The notes: generated by a model from the letters alone, not told the origin. DNA of 17,907 nucleotides from JBHHZJ01 sp046758005 (GCA_046758005.1 JBHHZJ010000073.1:1-17907), one strand, 5' to 3'. Shown: positions 8,950 to 16,479, counted from the first letter of the stretch. Made by a program: numbers and translations.

Positions 8950-10131
8950 ATGAGCCGAAAGAACGATACAGGGAAGTCCAGCGCGACGACCCAGCGTGCC
9001 GCGATAGCCTTTACCCGCCGTACATTGCTGCAGAGCGCCGCAGCGATTGCGACGACGAGCCTGACTGCGCCGTTCATCGCCAAGCGGGCGTTGTCATCTT
9101 CGGGCGAAGTCAACGTCTACGCCTGGTCCGACTACATCTGGCCGGAACACATCGAGTCCTTCGAGAAGAAGACCGGCATCAAGGTCAACCTCGCGAAGTA
9201 CGGCTCCAACGACGAAGTGCTGACCAAACTGAAGGCCTCCAAGGGCAAGGGCTTCGACCTTGTCTTCCCGTCGGTCACCTACGGACCGGCCTGGTACCAG
9301 TCCGGCGACCTTCTGCAGCCGATCGACGAGAGCAAGGTCAACGTCGACATGATTCTTCCGGCCATGTGGAAGAAATCCAAGAAGCTGGGCGGAGTGTTCC
9401 GGCGCAAGCGCTATCTCGTGCCCTACGACTGGGGCACCGAGGCGATGATCTTCGACAGCTCGCAGCGCGACTACAAGTATGGCCAGCTGTCCTATGGCGA
9501 CCTCTGGACCGACGAGAACAAGGGCCTCGTCACGGTGCGCCAGAAGTCGGCCCTGGTGACGATCGGCCTCTACCTCGACAGCACCGGCAAAGTCCCGTCC
9601 AACAACATGCTCGATACCTACAAGGACGAAGCCACGATGCGCGGGATCTACGACAAGCTCCTCGCCTTCGCCATCGAGCACAAGCCGTGGGTGCGCCAGT
9701 TCTGGAACAACACGCAGGAGACGCTCAACGCCTTCTACCAGAACAACTGCGTGATCGGTCAATGCTGGGACGGTCCGTCGCTCCGGATGATGAAGGAAAC
9801 CGACAAGAAGATCCGTTACCTCATGCCGAAAGAGGGTGGGCTGGCGTGGCTCGACACCATGGCTATCCCCTCGGGCGCCGAAAACGTGGAGGAAGCCTAC
9901 GCCTTCATGAACCACCTGCTGACCCCGGAGATGGGCGCGATCTTCGCCAACAACTCCGGTTACAACTCGGCGGTGGTCGGGGCGGACAAGATGCTGGAGG
10001 CGGCCAACAAGGAAAACTTCGCCTTGGCCTATCCCGACGACGCCATCGACCGTCTGTGGTGGTGGCCGCCCGAGCCGGCATGGTGGGTGTCGACGCGCGC
10101 CCAGTATGTCGACAAGTGGAACGCCGCCTAA
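8950..10131 (+). CDS. Tat-exported PotD-like solute-binding protein of a polyamine-type ABC importer
   Basis: This 393-aa protein would capture the substrate in the periplasm and deliver it to the permeases encoded downstream. The N-terminus has a twin-arginine signal (FTRRTLLQ, Arg23-Arg24, then a hydrophobic stretch to about residue 48), so it is probably exported folded. PotD-family landmarks follow: NVYAWSDYIW (55-64), VPYDWGTEA (157-165), QCWDGPS, PKEGGLAWLDTMAIPSGAEN and the SGYNS segment. Aromatic positions lining the E. coli PotD pocket are kept, as is the Asp of WLD. The Asp168/Glu171 pair appears replaced (VRQKS), so the ligand may not be an ordinary polyamine. The C-terminus is tryptophan-rich. 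The ATG at 8950 is supported by AGGAG (8938-8942) at 7-nt spacing; the frame stays open upstream without family similarity. Confidence 0.88.
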   Translation: MSRKNDTGKSSATTQRAAIAFTRRTLLQSAAAIATTSLTAPFIAKRALSSSGEVNVYAWSDYIWPEHIESFEKKTGIKVNLAKYGSNDEVLTKLKASKGKGFDLVFPSVTYGPAWYQSGDLLQPIDESKVNVDMILPAMWKKSKKLGGVFRRKRYLVPYDWGTEAMIFDSSQRDYKYGQLSYGDLWTDENKGLVTVRQKSALVTIGLYLDSTGKVPSNNMLDTYKDEATMRGIYDKLLAFAIEHKPWVRQFWNNTQETLNAFYQNNCVIGQCWDGPSLRMMKETDKKIRYLMPKEGGLAWLDTMAIPSGAENVEEAYAFMNHLLTPEMGAIFANNSGYNSAVVGADKMLEAANKENFALAYPDDAIDRLWWWPPEPAWWVSTRAQYVDKWNAA

Positions 10132-10141
10132 AGGTATGACC

Positions 10142-10197
10142 GGAGGGGGGCTCCGAGGCACGCTGGAGCCCCTCGTTCCCTCGGCAATCGGCCGAGG
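10142..10197 (+). terminator. Tandem hairpins between the binding-protein and ATPase genes
   Basis: ggggctcc (10147-10154) pairs with ggagcccc (10165-10172). Directly after, cctcggc (10179-10185) pairs with gccgagg (10191-10197). No clear U-tract follows. Such structures after a binding-protein gene commonly act as partial terminators or protect the upstream message, raising binding protein over membrane subunits. That role here is inferred. Confidence 0.5.
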
Positions 10198-10214
10198 CCG
10201 GGCTCGAATCCCAG

Positions 10215-10245
10215 TTGACGCGGGATGGCGGTGAAGCCTTATCCT
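10215..10245 (+). promoter_or_regulatory. Possible internal promoter before the ATPase gene
   Basis: TTGACG (10215-10220) is a good -35. TATCCT (10240-10245) lies 19 bp away, or TTATCC 18 bp away, so the spacing is long. It sits after the tandem hairpins and about 50 bp before the ATPase start, so it could give separate expression of ATPase and permeases. Confidence 0.35.
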
Positions 10246-10295
10246 GCGCGGTTCCTGCGGCTTGTATCGAGCACAGGCCATAGTAGGTGTCCGCC

Positions 10296-11387
10296 ATGGG
10301 TATGAACGTAGATCTCGATGCCGTGACGATGCGTTTCGGCGACTTCACGGCGGTCAGGAACGCGAACCTCACGGTCGAGCCCGGAGAGTTCTTCAGCTTC
10401 CTCGGCCCCTCCGGGTGCGGCAAGACGACCATCTTGCGCATGGTCTCGGGCTTTATCGACCCCACCGAGGGAACCATCCGCATCGGCGGCCGGGACATGC
10501 GCGGCATAGGGCCGAACAAGCGGCCCACCGCGCTGATCTTCCAGAATCTGGCGCTCTTTCCGCTCATGAAGGTCTGGGAGAACATCGCCTTCGGACTGCG
10601 GTTCCGGGGCGTCGACACGGCGTCCCGGCGCAAGCGGGCCGAGGAGCTGCTCGAGCTCATCGAGCTGCCCGGACAGGGCGACAAGCTGGTCAGCGAGCTG
10701 TCCGGCGGACAGCGGCAGCGGGTGGCGGTCGCCCGGGCGCTCGCCGTCGAGCCGGAAGTGCTGTTGCTGGACGAGCCGCTCTCGGCCCTCGACCTGAAAC
10801 TCAGGCAGCACATGCGCGCCGAGCTGCGCTCGATCCAGAAGCGGACCGGCGTCACCTTCATCTACATCACCCACGACCAGGGCGAGGCGCTCACCATGTC
10901 CGACCGGGTCGCCGTCATGAGCCAGGGGGTGATCGAGCAGATCGACGACGCGGACGTGATCTACAACCGCCCGAGCACCCCCTTCGTCGCGACCTTCGTG
11001 GGCGAGAACAACCCCTTCTACGGGCGGGTCGCGGAGACCACCGCCGACGGCTTCGCGATCGTCGACACCGAGCTGGGACGCATCCGGGGCGTCAACGCCA
11101 CCCGCCGCGTGGTCGGGGACAACGTCATCGTCTTCGTCCGCCCGGAGCGCTGCGAAATCGCCAACGGCGAGAACCACGAGAACGTGCTGGAGAGCACGAT
11201 CGACCGCCTCGATTTCGAGGGGGCCTTCATCAACCTCTTCCTCAAGGGCCAGCGGCAGAAGGACATCGTCGTGCACCTGACCAACGACGGCCGGGCGCTC
11301 GAGTTCCGGCCGGGCGCGCCCGCCAAGGTGGGCTTCAGCGCCGAGAACGCGACGGTCCTGCCGGAGGGCGAGCTGGCGAAGGAATGA
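10296..11387 (+). CDS. PotA-like ABC transporter ATPase
   Basis: The 363-aa ATPase would power import by the two permeases downstream. All nucleotide-binding motifs are present: Walker A GPSGCGKTT (37-45), Q-loop IFQNLALFP (81-89), signature LSGGQRQRVAVARAL (136-150), Walker B LLLDEP (157-162) with the SALD D-loop, and the switch histidine in YITHDQGEA (190-198). After about residue 235 comes a C-terminal TOBE-type regulatory domain (including FVRPERCEIA), as in PotA and other importer ATPases of the MalK/PotA group. I chose ATG 10296 because AGGTG (10285-10289) lies 6 nt upstream. GTG 10287 and ATG 10302 are in-frame alternatives. The permease gene starts 40 bp after the stop. Confidence 0.92.
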   Translation: MGMNVDLDAVTMRFGDFTAVRNANLTVEPGEFFSFLGPSGCGKTTILRMVSGFIDPTEGTIRIGGRDMRGIGPNKRPTALIFQNLALFPLMKVWENIAFGLRFRGVDTASRRKRAEELLELIELPGQGDKLVSELSGGQRQRVAVARALAVEPEVLLLDEPLSALDLKLRQHMRAELRSIQKRTGVTFIYITHDQGEALTMSDRVAVMSQGVIEQIDDADVIYNRPSTPFVATFVGENNPFYGRVAETTADGFAIVDTELGRIRGVNATRRVVGDNVIVFVRPERCEIANGENHENVLESTIDRLDFEGAFINLFLKGQRQKDIVVHLTNDGRALEFRPGAPAKVGFSAENATVLPEGELAKE

Positions 11388-11427
11388 GCGCGGGCACCCT
11401 GGCGCCGATCGAGCGAGGAGCGCGCCG

Positions 11428-12531
11428 ATGACCGGACTGAAGGATTTCCTGCGCCGCTACGGCGTGATCATGACGAGCTACGTCCTGCTCGCCTGCATGG
11501 TGTGGATCGTGCTCATGATCGTGGTCCCGCAGGCGGTCATGATCACCTACACCTTCTGGTACGAGGACAAGAACCTGGTCGGCCAGCTCTACCAGAAGAT
11601 CGACAAGAACTATGCCCTGCTGGACGACTTGGACGCCCGCCTGGAGGAGATCGAGGAGGAGCTCCCCGAGGCGAGCGCGGCGCAGAACGCGGCGCTCAAG
11701 GCCGAGCGCGACGGGATCCTCGTGCGCCAGAAGGAGGTCGAGGGGCTGCTCGCGGAGCTGGAGGCCAGGTACGAGAAGGAGAAGAAGGCGACCTATTGGG
11801 GCGCCAGGAACTACGAGTATCTGCTGGTCAACGAGGACCACCGACTCATCTTCATAAAGACCATCTGGGCGAGCATGCTGGTCACCCTGCTCGCGCTGGT
11901 ATTCTGTTACCCGGTCGCCTTCTATCTCGCCAAGGTCGCCCCGGCCGAACGGGCGGCCATGCTCATGCTGGCGCTCGTCATCCCCTACTGGGTCAACGAG
12001 CTGCTGCGTGTCTTCGCCTGGCAGATGATCCTTTCGGGCCGCGGGGTGCTCAACCTGGTGCTCAGCCTGTTCGGCTTCGTCGACATCAACTCGTTCGATC
12101 CGCCGCCGCCCAACTACCTCGGCGACGGCGGCGTGATCGTCGGCATGATCTACGCCTACATCCTGTTCATGGTCTTCCCGCTGTACAACGTGATCGAGAC
12201 CTTGGACAGGAACCAGCTCGAGGCGGCCAAGGATCTCGGCGCGCCGTGGTGGGGCACGCACTGGTACGTCGTCATCCCGCACGCCAAGCCCGGGATCGCG
12301 GTGGGCTGCATCATGACCTTCATGCTGGCCGCCGGGAGCTACGCCGTGCCCATGGCGCTCAGCGGCGGTCGAGGCCAGTGGTTCACCCAGATCATCTACA
12401 CCTGGACCAACGAGACGCAGGACATGAACCTCGGCGCCACCTACGCGCTCGTGCTGCTCATCCTGTGCATCCTGTTCATCATGGGGATGATGCGCCTGTT
12501 CCGCGTCGGCCTCGAGGATATCGCGAAGTAG
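11428..12531 (+). CDS. PotB-like ABC permease with a periplasmic coiled-coil insertion
   Basis: This 367-aa inner-membrane subunit has TM1 at about residues 12-42, further helices from about 146 onward, and the cytoplasmic EAA coupling loop EAAKDLGAPWWG (265-276) ending in IPHAKPG, which docks on the ATPase. Between TM1 and TM2, residues about 48-122 form a strongly charged helical segment with hydrophobic heptad positions (Leu65, Leu68, Leu72, Ile75, Leu79, then Ile97, Val104, Leu108, Leu111) broken at Pro80. This suggests an antiparallel two-helix hairpin. Standard PotB-type permeases are about 280-300 residues and have only a short loop here, so the extra length is this insertion. By the usual topology it projects into the periplasm, where it could contact the binding protein. 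GAGGAG about 10 nt upstream supports the ATG. Confidence 0.9.
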   Translation: MTGLKDFLRRYGVIMTSYVLLACMVWIVLMIVVPQAVMITYTFWYEDKNLVGQLYQKIDKNYALLDDLDARLEEIEEELPEASAAQNAALKAERDGILVRQKEVEGLLAELEARYEKEKKATYWGARNYEYLLVNEDHRLIFIKTIWASMLVTLLALVFCYPVAFYLAKVAPAERAAMLMLALVIPYWVNELLRVFAWQMILSGRGVLNLVLSLFGFVDINSFDPPPPNYLGDGGVIVGMIYAYILFMVFPLYNVIETLDRNQLEAAKDLGAPWWGTHWYVVIPHAKPGIAVGCIMTFMLAAGSYAVPMALSGGRGQWFTQIIYTWTNETQDMNLGATYALVLLILCILFIMGMMRLFRVGLEDIAK

Positions 12532-12559
12532 GAACGCGGGCGATCGGAGAGACGGCGCG

Positions 12560-13735
12560 ATGAACGGACGGATCACCCGCTTGATGGAGTCGCTCAGTAC
12601 CTTCGGGTACTTCCTGACGATCGCCGCGATCACCGTCGTCGGCTGGAACATCGGCGCGGATAACGGCAGCACGGTTCTCGGCGCTTTCCTGGGACTGGTC
12701 TTCGGCTTCGTCGGGGCGACGGTCTTCTTCGGCCTGGTCAACGTCATGCTCGGTATCCACCGGAACACAACCGAGCTTCTGCTGGTTCAGCGTCATGGCC
12801 CCGAGGGGGCGGACGAGATCTTGCGGGCCGCGGCACGCGCCCCGGGCTTCATGGGCATGGACCCGCAGCAGATCGTGCGCTTCATGACCAACGGCTACAT
12901 CGCCGTCTTCCTGGCCTACATGTTCCTGCCGCTGTTGATCATGGTGGGTGCGGCCTTCAACGAGAACCGCAACCCCTCGATTTCCCCGTGGACCGGCTTC
13001 ACCTTCGGCTGGTTCGACAAGCTGATGGCCAAGGACGAGCTCTGGACCGCCCTGACCAACAGCTTGATCATCGGCGTCTGCGTGGTGGTCATCTCCGTGA
13101 TCCTGGGCCTGGCCGGGGCGCTGCTGATCACCCGGCTGCAGACCAAGGCAAAGAGTCTCATCTACGGCGTCCTGGTGTCGCCGGTGCTGGTCCCCGGCGT
13201 CATCCTGGGCGTTTCCACCCTGCTGCTCTGGGACACGGTCGGGGTCGGCGGCGGCCTGTTCCTGTCGATCATCGCTCAGAGCAGCTTCATCTCGGCCTAT
13301 GCCATGCTGCTTTTCATGGCCCGTTTGCAGCGCTTCGATCCCGCGCTCGAGGAAGCGGCGCTCGACCTCGGCGCCCCGCATCAGCAGGTGTTCTGGCTGA
13401 TCACGCTGCCGTTCCTGCGACCGACCATCGTCACGGCGGCGGTGCTCGCGTTCCTGCAATCCTTCGAGAACTACAACACCACGCTGTTCACCATCGGCAG
13501 GGAGTCGACCGTGACCATCTTCATCGGCAGCGCGGTCAAGCAGGGCCAGGAGCCGACGATCAACGCGCTGGCGGTGATCTTCATCACGCTGACCCTGATC
13601 GTTGCGGTGATTTACGAGATCCGCCGCCGGGCCAACAAGGTCAAGGCCGAGATCCAGAGAGAACTGGCCAAGCGCGCCGATCAGGAGATCGCCACGGAGG
13701 GCGTGCGGATGAAGCCGGCCGCCGCGACGGCCTAA
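12560..13735 (+). CDS. PotC-like ABC permease with an extra N-terminal two-helix membrane domain
   Basis: The second inner-membrane subunit has 391 residues; PotC-type permeases usually have about 260-280. The canonical domain begins near residue 112 (GYIAVFLAYMFLPLLIMVGAAFNE is TM1) and carries the EAA coupling loop EEAALDLGAPHQQVFWLITLP (264-284). The additional N-terminus has two hydrophobic helices (about 14-33 and 38-64), then a polar helical stretch (65-110) leading into TM1. The C-terminal tail is basic and charged. The start follows GGAGA by about 10 nt, and the gene lies 28 bp after the PotB-like gene, so the two are co-transcribed. Both permeases are thus enlarged compared with the textbook system. 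Confidence 0.88.
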   Translation: MNGRITRLMESLSTFGYFLTIAAITVVGWNIGADNGSTVLGAFLGLVFGFVGATVFFGLVNVMLGIHRNTTELLLVQRHGPEGADEILRAAARAPGFMGMDPQQIVRFMTNGYIAVFLAYMFLPLLIMVGAAFNENRNPSISPWTGFTFGWFDKLMAKDELWTALTNSLIIGVCVVVISVILGLAGALLITRLQTKAKSLIYGVLVSPVLVPGVILGVSTLLLWDTVGVGGGLFLSIIAQSSFISAYAMLLFMARLQRFDPALEEAALDLGAPHQQVFWLITLPFLRPTIVTAAVLAFLQSFENYNTTLFTIGRESTVTIFIGSAVKQGQEPTINALAVIFITLTLIVAVIYEIRRRANKVKAEIQRELAKRADQEIATEGVRMKPAAATA

Positions 13736-13842
13736 AAGGCCTGTCCCCGGTTGACCCGACTCTTTGCAATTTGCTGCACTTTTCCCGGGACGCCGGGCCC
13801 GCTCACGTCCGGTGCAGCCTGGGATCTCATGCACACGCCGCC

Positions 13843-14544
13843 ATGATCGTCCGATTTCGCTGTCCCCCGGAGCTGAAAAGGGTTCTGCCCCGGCCCGTCC
13901 CCGCTCGGCGCGGGTTGCCCGATTGGCTGAAGGCTATGGCCAAGACGGCGCCGAGCGCCGATGCCGCCGGCGAGATCCGCACGGTCAAGCAGTGCCCTCC
14001 GTTCGTGGACGCCATGGGAATGGGCTTCCTTGTCCCGCTGGCGACCGATCTCCACGTCGAGCGCGGGCATTTCCGCTGGGACTGGGATCTGCCGGCCTCG
14101 ACCGTGGGGCGCTACACCCGCTCTCCCATCGCGTTCCACCTGATCGAGCAGGCGGCGGGCTCGCCGCTCTACGCCGAGGACGCATCGATTATCAAGTTCA
14201 ACAATTTCTGGACCGTCGAGCTGCCTCCCGGTCACTCGCTCCTGTGCACCCATCCGTTCAACCGGATGGAGCTGCCGTTCCGGACCCTGACCGGCCTCGT
14301 CGATGCCGACCTCTACAAGGACGCGTTTATCCAGTTTCCGGCCGTGTGGCTGGATCCGGCGTTTTCCGGCGCCGTCCCCAAGGGAACGCCGATCGCCCAG
14401 TGCGTCCCGGTGCCGCGCCAGGCCCTCGATCTGGACTTCGCCGAGCTCACGGGCGAGGCTGCGGCGCGTTTCGTCGAGGTCAAGGAGGCGGTCAACGCCG
14501 AACCCGGTGTCTATCGCCGCCGGTTCAGGGCCAAGAAACCCTAG
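13843..14544 (+). CDS. Conserved protein of unknown function, DUF6065-like, family also seen in phages
   Basis: The 233-aa protein has no signal peptide or membrane segment. The sequence pattern TVKQCPPFVDAMGMGFLVPL (residues 46-65), then IIKFNNFWTVELPPGHSLL, THPFNR, PFRTLTGLVDADLYKDAF and PKGTPIAQCVPVPR recalls a conserved uncharacterised family that I know from bacteria and tailed phages, akin to DUF6065. The layout suggests a compact beta-rich fold, but no catalytic residues can be assigned. The ATG at 13843 fits where family members start; no good Shine-Dalgarno is seen, and a later ATG at residue 32 is possible. It lies 107 bp after the PotC-like gene on the same strand and may be part of that transcript. 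The family assignment is from memory and approximate. Confidence 0.7.
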   Translation: MIVRFRCPPELKRVLPRPVPARRGLPDWLKAMAKTAPSADAAGEIRTVKQCPPFVDAMGMGFLVPLATDLHVERGHFRWDWDLPASTVGRYTRSPIAFHLIEQAAGSPLYAEDASIIKFNNFWTVELPPGHSLLCTHPFNRMELPFRTLTGLVDADLYKDAFIQFPAVWLDPAFSGAVPKGTPIAQCVPVPRQALDLDFAELTGEAAARFVEVKEAVNAEPGVYRRRFRAKKP

Positions 14545-14660
14545 CTGTACAGGGCCCGGAAAAGTGCATTGATACCGATGAGCGCACGAGATGACCCGGG
14601 CGCTCATCGGGTTCGGCGCGCCGGGTTGGCCCTGGGCGGCGGCGCGCAAACAAAGGACGA

Positions 14661-14710
14661 CATACCGGCGAGCGGATGCCTTCATCCGCTCGCCGGTATG
14701 AAGCGTTTTT
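14661..14710 (+). terminator. Perfect 18-bp hairpin terminator between convergent genes
   Basis: The arms 14661-14678 and 14683-14700 are exact complements over 18 nt with a cctt loop. Five Ts follow at 14706-14710. On the minus strand the flank tcgtcctttgtttg is also T-rich, so it could terminate the DUF6065-like gene (plus) and the TPR gene (minus). The stem is longer than most intrinsic terminators. Confidence 0.7.
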
Positions 14711-14812
14711 CCACTCACGCGGAATCTCGCTCCGCCCGGCCACGCACGGCTTGCAAATGTTATCGGCAAACGGGCAGGCGCGCAGGCCGGTTCCGCCCGA
14801 ACAACAAGAGTT

Positions 14813-15676
14813 CTAGCCGAGCAGGCGGGCGCGCAGCTCCGACGGGCGCAGCCAGTACTGGCCCCGCGCAGCGGTCGTCATGGTCTTGAGCACCAGGGGA
14901 TAGAGCGCGCGGTCGCGCTGGAGCGCCTCGCGGTAGACCTCGATCGCCGCTTCCAGCGCCCCCACCTCTTGTAGACAGAAGCCGAGGTTAAGCCGGGCAT
15001 CGATCTGCTCGGGATCATGGCTGAGCACGGCACGGTAGTGCCCGACCGCCGCCCTAAACCGGCACAGCTCCTGCTCGACAAGGCCGGCGCCGTAGTGGGC
15101 GTCGGGATCCTGGGGGTCGTCGGCCAGGACCCGCTCGAAACTGGCCAGTGCCTCCTCGAGCGCGCCCTGCCCGTGCAGCAGGCGACCGAGTTCGTAGCGC
15201 GCCTTGGCATAGCCCGGCTCGAGCGCCAGCGCGCGGCGGAGGCCGGCCTCGGCTCGGGCCGCGTCCCCGTCTTCAATTTCGAGGAGCGCCAGGTTGTAGA
15301 GGGCCGGCGCGAAGTGCGGATTTGCCCTTGCGGCCTTTTCCAGGCTCGCGCGTGCCTCTTGCCCGCGCTCCGCGCGGATCAGGGCCAGGCCCAGGTTGGT
15401 GAGATAGAGTGGATTGCCGGGCTCGGCCGCCGCCGCCTTGCGCAGGTGCTGCACCGCCTTGGCGGCGCGCCCATCCCGGAGCTCCAGCAGGCCGGCGACG
15501 TGGCGCGCCGCGGCGTTACCGGGCTCGGCCCTCAGCGCCCGCAGGGCGGCCTTCCGCGCCTCGGCGCCGCGACCGGCCTCGGCCAGGGCAACCGCGCGCC
15601 CCAGCCAACCCTCGGCCGTGGCCCCGGACACGAGCCCGGCGCGCCGGGACCCCCGCCGCGCTCCCCGTCGCGTCAT
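14813..15676 (-). CDS. Tetratricopeptide-repeat protein with seven TPRs
   Basis: The 287-aa protein is almost entirely TPRs, helix-turn-helix repeats of 34 residues that serve as protein-binding scaffolds. Seven units of 34 fit without gaps from about residue 21 to 258, with boundaries after EPGN (54), EPGN (88), NPHF (122), EPGY (156), DPQD (190), DPEQ (224) and DRAL (258). A 29-residue C-terminal tail (ending in WLRPSELRARLLG) caps the array. The N-terminus is very basic (MTRRGARRGSRR) and lacks a signal peptide, so the protein is probably cytoplasmic. The ATG at 15676 is supported by GAGGA at 8-nt spacing. The binding partner is unknown, and no neighbour indicates a pathway. Confidence 0.85.
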   Translation of the reverse strand: MTRRGARRGSRRAGLVSGATAEGWLGRAVALAEAGRGAEARKAALRALRAEPGNAAARHVAGLLELRDGRAAKAVQHLRKAAAAEPGNPLYLTNLGLALIRAERGQEARASLEKAARANPHFAPALYNLALLEIEDGDAARAEAGLRRALALEPGYAKARYELGRLLHGQGALEEALASFERVLADDPQDPDAHYGAGLVEQELCRFRAAVGHYRAVLSHDPEQIDARLNLGFCLQEVGALEAAIEVYREALQRDRALYPLVLKTMTTAARGQYWLRPSELRARLLG

Positions 15677-15919
15677 TCGTCACGTCCTCGCATGCCGGAC
15701 CCACCCGGTCGCGACGACGGTATACGCCGCCCCGCGGACCGTCAAACCGCCGATCGGCGCGCACTTTCGCCGGGCCGGGCCGGACCCCGCCGCGCCGCAG
15801 GCGATCAGCGCAGGGCGAAGGGCAACAGGGCCGCCTGCAGGTTGCAGCGCTCGGGCGGTGAAATTCCCGCTGGGGAACGCTGGTCAAGATGATGCTGAAG
15901 CGATCCGAGCCAGTCCTTC
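15677..15919. other. Intergenic region upstream of the TPR gene
   Basis: No gene is recognised between the divergent TPR and MerR genes. The left part holds a likely minus-strand promoter for the TPR gene, and the right part leads into the MerR-type promoter. GC content falls in the last 100 bp, marking the start of a compositionally different block. Confidence 0.5.
15719..15745 (-). promoter_or_regulatory. Possible promoter for the TPR gene
   Basis: On the minus strand TTGACG (15745-15740) and TATACC (15724-15719) are good hexamers, but with only 15 bp between them (16 if the -35 is read as TTTGAC). Transcription from about 15712 would give a leader of about 36 nt. Confidence 0.35.
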
Positions 15920-15950
15920 TTGACCTTGCCCCAGTGTCAATCCCTAGTCT
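15920..15950 (+). promoter_or_regulatory. MerR-type promoter and operator upstream of the merR-family gene
   Basis: TTGACC (15920-15925) and TAGTCT (15945-15950) are 19 bp apart, the over-long spacing characteristic of promoters activated by MerR-family DNA distortion. The spacer keeps half of the dyad found in the promoter at 16504-16534 (GTCAA plus CCCTAG), with 23 of 31 positions shared. It suggests autoregulation of the regulator gene that starts 30 nt downstream. Confidence 0.65.
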
Positions 15951-15979
15951 AACGGATCGCATATGGGCTGGCGTTCGGC

Positions 15980-16387
15980 GTGACAGAACAGGTGACGCAC
16001 TCCTTGGCGGATGAATGGTCGCAGTGCGACGCGCTAACCATCGGCGAAGCGGCCAAGAATGTGGGCCTCACTTCGAGGGCCATCCGGTATTACGAATTGA
16101 TCGGGCTTACACGGCCTGCCTTGAGGGAGCGTCACAACTTCCGGCTCTATGACGACAAGGCGTTGGGCGAGCTTCGTTTCATCGCTCGCTGCCGGGCGAT
16201 CGGCTTGACGGTCGCGCAGATACGGGCCTTGTGCTCCTCATCTGGCGATGGGCCAAAGCGCAGCGGAAGGCCCGCGGTGGTTCGAGAGCAGTTGCGGCTC
16301 ACCGAAGGCCGAATTCGCGAGCTCATCGCGTTAAGGCGGGAACTTCGTCAACGGCTCGCCATAGGCGCGGGAGCCGATCCGTTATAG
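15980..16387 (+). CDS. MerR-family transcriptional regulator
   Basis: The 135-aa protein has the MerR winged helix-turn-helix: LTIGEAAKNVGLTSRAIRYYELIGL (19-43) and the wing NFRLYDDKALGELRFI (53-68). A dimerisation helix (about 98-126) follows. MerR regulators bind the 19-bp-spaced promoter and twist it into activity when bound to ligand. The short C-terminus has no cysteines. The only ones are Cys16, Cys71 and Cys85, and none aligns with the metal ligands of MerR (Cys82/117/126) or CueR (Cys112/120). The inducer is therefore probably not a metal bound in the usual way. The start is uncertain: GTG 15980 is used here; GTG 15992 or TTG 16004 (AGGTG upstream at 9 nt) are in frame. The target is probably the TolC-like gene downstream. 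Confidence 0.82.
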   Translation: MTEQVTHSLADEWSQCDALTIGEAAKNVGLTSRAIRYYELIGLTRPALRERHNFRLYDDKALGELRFIARCRAIGLTVAQIRALCSSSGDGPKRSGRPAVVREQLRLTEGRIRELIALRRELRQRLAIGAGADPL

Positions 16388-16479
16388 CTTATCCCGGCAA
16401 TCGGTGTAATTACGGCCATTGGCCATAGGCCGATGCAATATTCTTGGGCGGCACGCGTTGGTACGAGCCAGCCCCTGTT

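Noticed and set aside
10195..10215. tRNA-like T-arm sequence (gggctcgaatccc)
   Set aside because: It looks like a T-arm loop, but the upstream 70 nt form two unrelated hairpins with no D-arm, anticodon arm or acceptor pairing, and no CCA end follows.
11335..13834. Long minus-strand frames across the two permease genes
   Set aside because: They are rich in His, Asp, Gln and Arg, the reverse-complement signature of hydrophobic membrane-protein codons. The plus-strand frames have EAA loops and membrane helices.
15414..15962. ORFs in both directions over the TPR gene start and the following gap
   Set aside because: Low-complexity Arg/Ala/Pro composition, no ribosome-binding site, and they overlap a TPR gene whose seven 34-residue repeats are in perfect register.
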